64,000 nt of DNA from positions 351,299 to 415,298 of the forward strand of contig NZ_LIVV01000001.1 of assembly GCF_001905825.1 (NCBI RefSeq). The letters are read 5' to 3'. Source of the stretch: Streptomyces sp. CB02009 (GTDB lineage Bacteria; Actinomycetota; Actinomycetes; Streptomycetales; Streptomycetaceae). Below are positions 57,669 to 64,000 of this stretch, one piece after another. The translations under genes were made by a program, and so were the position numbers. Every line of letters starts with the position of its first letter. The first letter of the stretch is position 1. The notes under the pieces were generated by a model that was given only the letters and a program-made list of their open reading frames with translations, made no database searches and was not told where the DNA came from.

Positions 57669-57712
57669 GCCGAGGGGGCTGCCGACGCCCGTCCGTCGGT
57701 GTCCCCCTCGGC
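57669..57712. terminator. bidirectional terminator between P450 and terpene synthase
   Basis: GCCGAGGGGG (57669-57678) pairs with CCCCCTCGGC (57703-57712) and inner CCGACG with CGTCGG. It lies between two convergent genes. Confidence 0.82.
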
Positions 57713-57715
57713 GGG

Positions 57716-58768
57716 TCAGGAGCGCTGCCGCTGTTCCGGTACGGAGAGGTCCGCGGCGGCGTAGCGGGGCGCTCCCGTGTACCAGGCGTGGAGGCCGGAC
57801 AGGAAGCCGCAGGCCCCCTGGAGCCAGGTCTCCAGTTCGGCCCGCTCGTCGTGGTCGAGGCCGGATCGCCGTACCAGCTGCGGCAGTTCGCTCTGCCGGA
57901 GGTGCTCGAAGTCCCGCAGCCGGGTGTTCACCAGGTTGAGGGCGGCGGGTACGGCGTCGTGGAGGGCGATGCCCAGGGACGTGCCGAGGACCACGACCAG
58001 GTTGTTGACGTCGTGCTCCTCGTTGACCTCGCGCTCGTACGACGCGAGGTCGTTGGCCAGGCCCATGTAGTCCATGAAGGCGTCGAGCAGGGCCCGTACG
58101 GTACGGCTGTGCCGTATCTGCTCGGGTATCCGTGCGCCGGTTGCCAGCTCGACGGAGTACGGGGCGGTGTGGGCGGCGAAGCTCTCGCGGCGGAACGGGG
58201 CGTACTCGATCAGATGGGGGACGCGCCCGCCGCGGCTGTTGACCAGCTCCTCGACCCCCGCGTCGACGTAGCGCACCAGGGCCCGGTTGAACTCGTGCCG
58301 CCAGTGCGCCAGTCGGGGCGGGAAGAGCTGGCGCTGCAGATCGGCGATGCCCCGCTCGACCGGGTTCGACGGCTCGGGCGGCCGCGCGCCGCCGCCGGGG
58401 TCCGGCCGCAGGAACTCGTGCAGCCTGGCGGTGAAGGCCACGGCGCCGGGCAGGTCACCGGTCTGTTTGAACGCGGCGGCGAAGTAGTCGTCCCAGGCCA
58501 ACGCCCAGATGTTGAAGCGGTGGTTGAGCCGGAGGTCGGCGAACGAGGCGTCGGGCAGGGCCCAGGCGGTCAACTGGTCGACCGTCATGGCGTGGAACTG
58601 GGACCGGGTCCAGATCGGGGGAGGGCCCGACGGTCCTTCCGCGCCGTCCAGCATGCCCATCGCGCGGGCCCACGTCTCGCTCTCCTCGTGCAGAGCCGAC
58701 AGATACGGATTCACCCGCAGTGGATAGGGCATCCACATCCGGGGCTGCTCGAGAGCACGCACTGTCAT
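57716..58768 (-). CDS. class I terpene synthase family protein
   Basis: A 350-residue terpene cyclase. The metal-binding first motif is ALAWDDYFAAAF with D93-D94, lacking the later Asp/Glu of a full DDxxD. The second motif NDLASYEREVNEE matches NDxxSxxxE. RVNPYL and the C-terminal helix bundle fit bacterial cyclases. AAGGAGG upstream supports ATG 58768. It converges on the conservon P450; conservons often carry a terpene cyclase next to the P450, so together they may make and oxidise a terpene. The product cannot be predicted. Confidence 0.88.
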   Translation of the reverse strand: MTVRALEQPRMWMPYPLRVNPYLSALHEESETWARAMGMLDGAEGPSGPPPIWTRSQFHAMTVDQLTAWALPDASFADLRLNHRFNIWALAWDDYFAAAFKQTGDLPGAVAFTARLHEFLRPDPGGGARPPEPSNPVERGIADLQRQLFPPRLAHWRHEFNRALVRYVDAGVEELVNSRGGRVPHLIEYAPFRRESFAAHTAPYSVELATGARIPEQIRHSRTVRALLDAFMDYMGLANDLASYEREVNEEHDVNNLVVVLGTSLGIALHDAVPAALNLVNTRLRDFEHLRQSELPQLVRRSGLDHDERAELETWLQGACGFLSGLHAWYTGAPRYAAADLSVPEQRQRS

Positions 58769-58951
58769 GGGGACCAACCTCCTTCTTCGTTCGGCCGCGG
58801 AGGGACGCGGTGGGGCTGTGTGCACTCCCGCACGGGGTGACGGCCGCACTGCCGTGACGCCGGACGATGCCCGGCCCGCGGCCCTCCAAACCTGCCCGCC
58901 ACCAGCGATCGTCAACCCCTCAACTGTTCCTGACCAGTATTCAGAACAGCT

Positions 58952-60553
58952 TCATGCGGAAGGAAACGATCCTTCTGGAGAACGTTCCGTAATTCCACGC
59001 AAACTGTCGTCATCCTTCACGACGCTCTCCGGTCGACCGTCCTTCGGGCCCCGGACGAGTATGCAGACGAGGAGGGCGGCCATCACGACGACCCCCGCCG
59101 CCATGGCCCGCTGCCAGCCGTCGACGAAGGACTCCTGGGCCGCGTGGATCAGCGCCGGACCGCGGGAGCCGGCTCCGCCCGCCGCCTCGACGGCGTTCGC
59201 CAGGCCCTCCCCGGCGGTGTCGGCCACCTCCTGGGGCACACCGTCCAGGCGCGCGCCGAGGGCGCCGCGGTAGCCGGCGGAGACCAGCGAGCCGAGCAGG
59301 GCGACGCCGAGCGCGGTGCCGAACTCGCGGGTGACGTCGTTGAGGGCGGAGGCGACGCCCTGACGCCCGCGGGGCAGGGAGGCGGTGATGGCCTCCGTCG
59401 ACGGCGTCATGGCCAGACCCATGCCGGTCCCCATGGCGAGCATGCCGGGCAGCACGGACAGGTAGCCCCCGTCGACCGAGACGAAGACGGCCATCAGGGC
59501 CAGGCCGGTACCGCCCAGCAGGATGCCCGCCGCCATCGTCGAACGGACGCCCACCCGCCCCGCGAGCCTCGGAGCGAGGCCCGAGGACGCCATCATGGCC
59601 ACGGCCATCGGCATCAGAGCCAGCGTGGACAGCAGGCCCGACCAGCCCAGCACGGCCTGGAAGAACGGGAAGAGGACCACGAAGACACCCGCCTGGACGC
59701 CGAACAGCGCCAGGAGCGTGAGCGATCCGGCGGCCGCCGAGCGCCGGCCGAAGACGCGCAGGTCCAGGAGCGCCGCATCCCGGCGGCGCAGCTCCGCCAC
59801 GACGAAGCCGACGGCGGCGACGGCCGCGACGGCTCCGGCGGCCAGGGTCGCCGGGGCGGTCCAGCCCCGCTCCGGGCCTTCCTGGAGGAGGAGGATCAGG
59901 CCGACCACGGCGACCACCGAGGTCAGCGCGCCGACCGTGTCGAAGGAGTGCCCCGAGGACTCGCGGGAGTCGGGAACGGACCGCAGGGTCATCGCGAAGG
60001 CCACGGCGACGAGAACGACGGGCAGCGCGAACAGCCATCGCCAGTTCGCCACGTCGACCAGGGCGGCGGAGAGGAACATGCCCAGGATGCCGCCACCGCC
60101 GGCCACACCCGTCCACACCCCGATCGCCCGACCGCGCTCCTCCTCGGGGAAGGTCGTGGTGATCACGGCCAGGGTGATCGGCGTGATCATCGCCGCACCC
60201 GCGCCGCTGAGCAGACGCGCCGCGAGCATGACCTCCGCGGAGGGCGCGAGCGCGGCGATCACCCCCGCCACCCCGAAGACGGCCAGGCCGGCGAGCAGCA
60301 CGCGCTTCCGGCCGACCCGGTCGCCGAGGGCGCCCAGCGGCAGCAGGAAGGCGGCCAGAGTGAGCGTGTAGAGGTTGATGATCCACAGGATCGTGCGCTG
60401 GGAGGCGCCGAAGGCGATCGCGAGGTCGGGCTGGGCCACGTTCAGACCGGACACGGAGGCGACGACGGCCATGAGGGCGACGCAGACGGCGATCAGTACG
60501 GTGCGACGCCGCCGCGCGTCGGCGCTCACCTGGGCAGGCTTGTTCGGATTCAT
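58952..60553 (-). CDS. MFS drug exporter (DHA2, 14 helices)
   Basis: A 533-residue major-facilitator exporter. MFS motif A is LGALGDRVGRKRVLLAG; motif C region RLLSGAGAAMITPITLAV; about 14 membrane helices by hydrophobicity. The DHA2 family pumps drugs and dyes by proton antiport. The start ATG 60553 is only 47 bases from the divergent XRE-cupin regulator, so that regulator probably controls it. The C-terminal 25 residues are polar and cytoplasmic. Confidence 0.9.
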   Translation of the reverse strand: MNPNKPAQVSADARRRRTVLIAVCVALMAVVASVSGLNVAQPDLAIAFGASQRTILWIINLYTLTLAAFLLPLGALGDRVGRKRVLLAGLAVFGVAGVIAALAPSAEVMLAARLLSGAGAAMITPITLAVITTTFPEEERGRAIGVWTGVAGGGGILGMFLSAALVDVANWRWLFALPVVLVAVAFAMTLRSVPDSRESSGHSFDTVGALTSVVAVVGLILLLQEGPERGWTAPATLAAGAVAAVAAVGFVVAELRRRDAALLDLRVFGRRSAAAGSLTLLALFGVQAGVFVVLFPFFQAVLGWSGLLSTLALMPMAVAMMASSGLAPRLAGRVGVRSTMAAGILLGGTGLALMAVFVSVDGGYLSVLPGMLAMGTGMGLAMTPSTEAITASLPRGRQGVASALNDVTREFGTALGVALLGSLVSAGYRGALGARLDGVPQEVADTAGEGLANAVEAAGGAGSRGPALIHAAQESFVDGWQRAMAAGVVVMAALLVCILVRGPKDGRPESVVKDDDSLRGITERSPEGSFPSA

Positions 60554-60600
60554 TCCCCGACGGTAGGCAGGACTTGCGGACGGGGCATACATTGATGCCT

Positions 60601-61182
60601 ATGACGCAAGAAGATGGTGAGCTGGACAGCCTGGTACGCAAGAGGATCCGCGCCCTGCGCGTCGCCCAGGGCTGGTCCCTCGAAGAACTGGCCACCCGTG
60701 CGAACCTCAGCCAGTCCTCGCTCAGCCGCATCGAGAACGGCCGGCGCCGCCTGGCCCTCGACCAGCTCGTCACCCTCGCCCGAGCCCTGGACACCTCCCT
60801 CGACCAGCTGGTCGAGACGGCCACCGACGACGTCGTCACCAGCCCGATGATCGACGGTGCGCACGGGCTGATGCGCTGGCCCATCAAGGCGGAACCGGGC
60901 ATGACCGTCGTACGCCAGCGGATGACGGAACCTCCGCCGGAGAGCCCCGCACGCCTGCGCGCCCATCCGGGCCGCGAGTGGCTCGTCGTCCTCTCCGGCA
61001 CCGCCGTCCTGCTGCTCGGGAACCGCCGGATCCGCGTGGAGACCAACCAGGCCGCGGAGTTCCCCACGATGCTGCCCCACGCCATCGGCGCCGAGGGCGG
61101 CCCGTGCGAGATCCTCGGCATCTTCGACCGCGACGCCCGCCGCGGCCACCGGGCGGAGAAGGACCCGAGCGGGTCGTCGTAA
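60601..61182 (+). CDS. XRE-family regulator with cupin domain
   Basis: A 193-residue regulator. Residues 10-70 are an XRE helix-turn-helix: RKRIRALRVAQGWSLEELAT, LSQSSLSRIENGRRRLALDQ. Residues 100-180 form a cupin sensor (HPGREWLVVLSGTAVLLLGNR, AAEFPTMLPHAIGAEG). Such XRE-cupin proteins bind small ligands and control exporters or metabolic genes. An ATG at 60595 could add two residues. The divergent MFS gene is the most obvious target. Confidence 0.9.
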   Translation: MTQEDGELDSLVRKRIRALRVAQGWSLEELATRANLSQSSLSRIENGRRRLALDQLVTLARALDTSLDQLVETATDDVVTSPMIDGAHGLMRWPIKAEPGMTVVRQRMTEPPPESPARLRAHPGREWLVVLSGTAVLLLGNRRIRVETNQAAEFPTMLPHAIGAEGGPCEILGIFDRDARRGHRAEKDPSGSS

Positions 61183-61485
61183 CGGCAGGCTCGTGGGGCC
61201 GACACACAGCGGCGGCCTCGGGGGCCGGCAGACAGCGGCCCGCGCCGAATAATCGCGTGCCCGGACGACGGCGGCGCGTTATCGTCGGCCGTATGAACGT
61301 CACCGGCCGAAGCCTCACCGCGACCGCGCGAGCGACCAGCTCGCCGGTTGCCGCCGCCTGACCTTCCCCTTCCCACCGGCGACCGGAAACGGCCCGCCGG
61401 TGGTTCCGCGGCTCCCGCACCCGCATCGACGACCCCGCCGGCCCGTTCTCCGGTGCCTCCCTTGCGTACGCGAAGGAGTCATCCC
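61183..61485 (+). promoter_or_regulatory. leader region of the AlaRS-like gene, possible attenuator
   Basis: A TAnnnT -10 element (TATCGT, 61280-61285) places transcription at about 61293, where an ATG opens a 22-codon frame (61293-61361) ending in GCC GCC GCC TGA. Eleven bases later CCACCGGCG (61373-61381) pairs perfectly with CGCCGGTGG (61395-61403). The same ACCGGCG can instead pair with CGCCGGT inside the small frame (61342-61348). A T-box-like GGTGGTTCCGCGG is at 61399-61411. Confidence 0.5.
61293..61361 (+). CDS. putative Ala-codon leader peptide
   Basis: A 22-residue frame, MNVTGRSLTATARATSSPVAA A, with six Ala codons, three of them (GCC GCC GCC) directly before the stop. It seems to begin at the first base of the transcript. 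In attenuators, ribosomes stalling at such codons report the charge of the matching tRNA; here the downstream gene resembles alanyl-tRNA synthetase. It may equally be chance in GC-rich DNA. Confidence 0.35.
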   Translation: MNVTGRSLTATARATSSPVAAA

Positions 61486-62652
61486 ATGAAGACCGAGCAG
61501 ATCGTCCGCACGTTCGTCGAGTACTTCGAGGAGCGCGGCCACCACCGCATCACCGGATCGACGCTGCTGCCGCCGCCCGGCGACCCGGTCCTGTTCACCA
61601 CCTCCGGCATGCACCCGCTCACCCCCTATCTGGAGGGGCGCCCCCACCCCGGGGGCCGGCGCCTCGTCAACGTGCAGCGCTGTCTGCGCACGACCGACCT
61701 GGAGGAGGTCGGCGACGCCACCCATCTGACCGTCTTCGAGATGCTCGGGACCTGGTCGTTGGGCGACTACGAGGGGCCGCAGAGCCTCGAATGGGGATAC
61801 GACCTGCTCACCGAGGGCCTCGGCGTGGACCCCGGCCTCCTCCACGCCACGGTGTACGCCGGGGACGAGCGGACGGGACCCGACACCGCCTCCCTGGAAC
61901 TCTGGCAGAACCGCGGCGTCCCCGTGGAACTCACCGTCGGCGACAACTGGTGGTCCAACGGACCGACCGGCCCCTGCGGCCCCGACTCGGAGATCTTCCT
62001 GTGGAGCGGTGACACCCCGCCGCGGTCGACACCCACCGAGGACGACCGCTGGGTGGAGGTGTGGAACCACGTGATGATGCGTCACCGCCGCCTCGACGAC
62101 GGCTCGCTCGTCCCGCTTCCCCAGCGCAACATCGACACCGGCCTCGGTCTGGAGCGGCTCGCCTCACTGCTCCAGGGGAAGTCGTCCGTGTTCGCCTGCG
62201 ACGTCTTCGATCCCTGGCGCCGCCTCGTCCCCCTGATCTGGACACTGGACGAACCGACCAGCCGGCTCGTCCACGACCACCTGCGCTCGGCCGTCGTGGT
62301 GAGCGGCGACGGGGTGCGCCCCGGCAGCACCGGACGGGGATACGTCGTGCGCCGGCTGGTGCGCCGCGTGCTCACCGTGCTGTGGCGGGACGACCCGACG
62401 CGCACGCTGGGCGACCTGCCGTCCGAGCTGATCGAACACACCCTGGACCACTTCCGGCAGGAAACGGACCCGGGCGAGGTGCGCCGGATGCTGCTCGACG
62501 AGGAACGCCGGTTCGGACGGCTCCTGGAACGCGGCCGCCAGGTGCTCTCCCGCCCTCGGTTCCGAGGCCCGCTGGACGAGGAGGACCTCCACTACCTCCA
62601 CGACACGCACGGTCTGCCCCGGGATCTGGTGAGGACCCTGCGCGAGGTATGA
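61486..62652 (+). CDS. stand-alone alanyl-tRNA synthetase-like catalytic domain
   Basis: A 388-residue protein matching only the aminoacylation half of AlaRS (full enzymes are about 880). Motifs: FVEYFEERGHHRITGSTLLP and PVLFTTSGMHPLTPYL at the N terminus; motif 2 VNVQRCLRTTDLEEVGDATHL with FEMLGTWSLGDY; WSNGPTGPCGPDSEIF; motif 3 DTGLGLERLASLL. The editing and C-Ala domains are missing, so it need not charge tRNA for translation. Paralogues of this sort act in tRNA-dependent biosynthesis or transfer of an amino acid. AAGGAG 7 bases upstream supports ATG 61486. Its leader region may form an attenuator. Confidence 0.88.
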   Translation: MKTEQIVRTFVEYFEERGHHRITGSTLLPPPGDPVLFTTSGMHPLTPYLEGRPHPGGRRLVNVQRCLRTTDLEEVGDATHLTVFEMLGTWSLGDYEGPQSLEWGYDLLTEGLGVDPGLLHATVYAGDERTGPDTASLELWQNRGVPVELTVGDNWWSNGPTGPCGPDSEIFLWSGDTPPRSTPTEDDRWVEVWNHVMMRHRRLDDGSLVPLPQRNIDTGLGLERLASLLQGKSSVFACDVFDPWRRLVPLIWTLDEPTSRLVHDHLRSAVVVSGDGVRPGSTGRGYVVRRLVRRVLTVLWRDDPTRTLGDLPSELIEHTLDHFRQETDPGEVRRMLLDEERRFGRLLERGRQVLSRPRFRGPLDEEDLHYLHDTHGLPRDLVRTLREV

Positions 62653-62703
62653 GGGGAGGGAGGGGGCGGAACGCGGAGTGGCATCGCTCTCGGTACGACA
62701 GGA

Positions 62704-62731
62704 CCGGGTTCACCCGTGACGGTGGACCCGG
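62704..62731 (+). terminator. terminator hairpin after the AlaRS-like gene
   Basis: CCGGGTTCACC (62704-62714) pairs with GGTGGACCCGG (62721-62731) with one mismatch around a 6-base loop, 50 bases after the stop. Confidence 0.55.
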
Positions 62732-62777
62732 CCCGAGCCCCCACGCGACCCCGGCCGGTTCGGGCACGGTGATCCCC

Positions 62778-63329
62778 ATGCACCCCCGCCGTACGACGTT
62801 CCTCCTGCTCTCCGTACTCCTCACGGCCGGCTGCGTGGCCGTCCCGCACCCGCCGCGGCCCGGGCCGCCGCCCGCGCCCGAAGGGCCGGCCCCGGCCGCC
62901 GACCGGCCCCCGGCGCCGATCCCGACCCCCGCGTGGCCCGTACCCGCGCAGCCCGTGCCGCATGAGGAGATCGCCGACACGGAACCGCTCCCCGGGACGC
63001 CGGCCGACAGGCCGAAGGGCCGGCCGGTCACCCGGGGTGTGGCGGGACCCGCCGAGGAGCCCGCCGCCGGGCGGACAACGGAGCGGCGAACGGCGAAGCC
63101 GGCCGAGGCGGCCGACGGGAGGACTCGCCCCCGCGCCCGGAAGGAACCGCGGACGGCCGTGCCGCCCGGCCGGCGGACGGCACGGCCCGAGGCGCCGTCC
63201 GCCGCGCGCGGGGGACCGCCGCAGACGAGCGCGGGGACTCCGGAGATGCGCCGGCTGTGCCGCCAGGCCCAGGACATCGACGCTCCCATGGGCGCGGCCG
63301 ACCTGTGCCGCGGACTGTACGGCCGCTGA
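62778..63329 (+). CDS. Pro/Arg-rich lipoprotein
   Basis: A 183-residue putative lipoprotein. MHPRRTTFLLLSVLLTAGC is a clear lipobox signal (LTAGC). The mature part is Pro/Ala then Arg/Glu-rich and mostly disordered, ending in MRRLCRQAQDIDAPMGAADLCRGLYG, a small two-Cys module that could be a disulfide-stabilised helix. No family recognised. It is convergent with the VOC gene downstream. Confidence 0.65.
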   Translation: MHPRRTTFLLLSVLLTAGCVAVPHPPRPGPPPAPEGPAPAADRPPAPIPTPAWPVPAQPVPHEEIADTEPLPGTPADRPKGRPVTRGVAGPAEEPAAGRTTERRTAKPAEAADGRTRPRARKEPRTAVPPGRRTARPEAPSAARGGPPQTSAGTPEMRRLCRQAQDIDAPMGAADLCRGLYGR

Positions 63330-63383
63330 CGGCGCACGGGCGCGACCGGGCGCGAACGGGCGCGCCCGTGAGGGGGGAGAGGA

Positions 63384-63890
63384 TCAGGCGGCGTTCGACC
63401 CGGGTTCCACGGATTCGAGGGCCTCCTCGGCCCGCTTGGCCATCTCGTCCTCCGGGACGTCCTCGATGTGCGAGGCGACGTTCCAGCGGTGCCCGAAGGG
63501 GTCCTCGAACTGGCCGGTGCGGTCGCCGTAGAACTCGTTCTTGACCGCCGACAGTTCCTTCGCGCCCCGCGCGAGGGCGCGGGCGAAGACGGCGTCGACG
63601 TCCGACACGTACACGTGCAGGGTGATCGGCGTGCCGCCGATCGTGGTGGGGGAGCGGAACCCGAGCTCCGGGAACTCGTCCGCGACCATGATGACCGAGT
63701 TCCCGACGGCCAGCTCGGCGTGGCCGATCCTGCCGCCCGGGGCCGGCATCCTCATGCGCTCCTCGGCGCCGAGCACGTCCACGTAGAAGTCGATCCCGGC
63801 CGCGGCCCCGTCGACACAGAGGTACGGCGTGACCCGCGGATACCCCTCGGGGATGGGCTGTACGGTCACGGTCTCCGCCTTTCCCGGCAC
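63384..63890 (-). CDS. VOC-family (PhnB-like) protein
   Basis: A 168-residue glyoxalase-fold protein: YPRVTPYLCVDGAAAGIDFYVDVLGA, GHAELAVGNSVIMVADE, ITLHVYVSDVDAVFARALARG and DRTGQFEDPFGHRWNVASH. This is the PhnB/DUF1428-like group, often with no known substrate. GTG 63890 is the longest start; GTG 63869 with GGAG nearby is equally likely and would trim seven residues. It lies at the right edge of the window. Confidence 0.85.
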   Translation of the reverse strand: MPGKAETVTVQPIPEGYPRVTPYLCVDGAAAGIDFYVDVLGAEERMRMPAPGGRIGHAELAVGNSVIMVADEFPELGFRSPTTIGGTPITLHVYVSDVDAVFARALARGAKELSAVKNEFYGDRTGQFEDPFGHRWNVASHIEDVPEDEMAKRAEEALESVEPGSNAA

Positions 63891-64000
63891 GGCGGCCGCC
63901 GTCGACCGCCCTCTCCGCCCACTGATATCCCGGCCTCCGAACCACGCACCGAAGCCGCGCGGCGGCCGACGACGGGATGCCCCGAAGAGCGGCAGCGGCC

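Noticed and set aside
61399..61411. Genuine T-box riboswitch
   Set aside because: The core resembles the acceptor bulge but differs at one conserved base, and I could not identify Stem I or a specifier loop; kept only as an alternative in the leader finding.
1..64000. tRNA or rRNA genes
   Set aside because: No cloverleaf-compatible segments or rRNA-like conserved blocks noticed on either strand; a tRNAscan-SE/Infernal run would settle it.

Overview
The window is high-GC DNA (about 72% by eye) with strongly GC-rich third codon positions, frequent GTG starts and ATGA/GTGA stop-start overlaps. A conservon with a CYP157-type P450, a Pls-type peptide synthetase, a Tat-exported phospholipase C behind a PHO-box-like repeat and chitin/glycan hydrolases carrying ricin-type lectin domains all point to Streptomyces or a close relative. 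I saw no tRNA, rRNA, CRISPR array, insertion sequence or prophage, so this looks like chromosomal accessory and secondary-metabolism territory.

Layout. 1-3739: a DUF2235 hydrolase start facing a three-gene unit of caspase-like protease, unrecognised two-domain protein and ComEC-type metallo-beta-lactamase-fold protein (possible conflict system). 3841-5845: catalase and a small NYN-like protein. 5884-10913: a branched-chain-amino-acid-type ABC importer with three operator-like palindromes and a rare LivH-LivM-LivF fusion. 11058-17739: methyltransferase, secreted sugar dehydrogenase, lamin-tail protein, deoxynucleoside kinase, ABM protein, two gene remnants and a HIT protein. 17843-21461: a redox-sensing unit (receiver/thioredoxin-reductase fusion, cNMP-binding histidine kinase, UBP zinc finger). 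21764-26097: acyl-CoA ligase, 32-bp repeats and an FG-GAP protein. 26164-31523: Pls-like homopolymer synthetase with a predicted lysine pocket, and its partner M1 aminopeptidase.

31738-40127: a glycan island (GH89, ThuA-ricin, beta-helix-ricin and GH18-ricin) whose chitinase promoter has a chitinase-type repeat. 40409-42854: the most unusual locus, a macrodomain protein followed by a fusion of a uracil-DNA-glycosylase-like domain (catalytic Asp changed to Asn) to an arginine-type ADP-ribosyltransferase; the macrodomain gene ends in a CCC-TGA shifty stop with the next frame open through to the fusion gene. 43146-46265: phospholipase C. 46396-47087: a leaderless ArsR regulator with a VOC protein. 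47203-50152: a sulfide/persulfide detoxification operon with CsoR/CstR-type operators. 50414-52785: a sortase-anchored surface protein and a peptidoglycan-binding membrane protein.

53327-58768: conservon cvnABCD plus the P450, converging on a terpene synthase. 58952-61182: MFS exporter and divergent XRE-cupin regulator. 61293-62652: a stand-alone alanyl-tRNA-synthetase-like catalytic domain behind a possible leader peptide ending in three Ala codons. 62778-63890: a lipoprotein and a VOC protein. Best candidates for new biology: the macrodomain/UDG/ADP-ribosyltransferase pair, the caspase/MBL trio, the AlaRS-like gene with its leader, and the poly-lysine-type synthetase.
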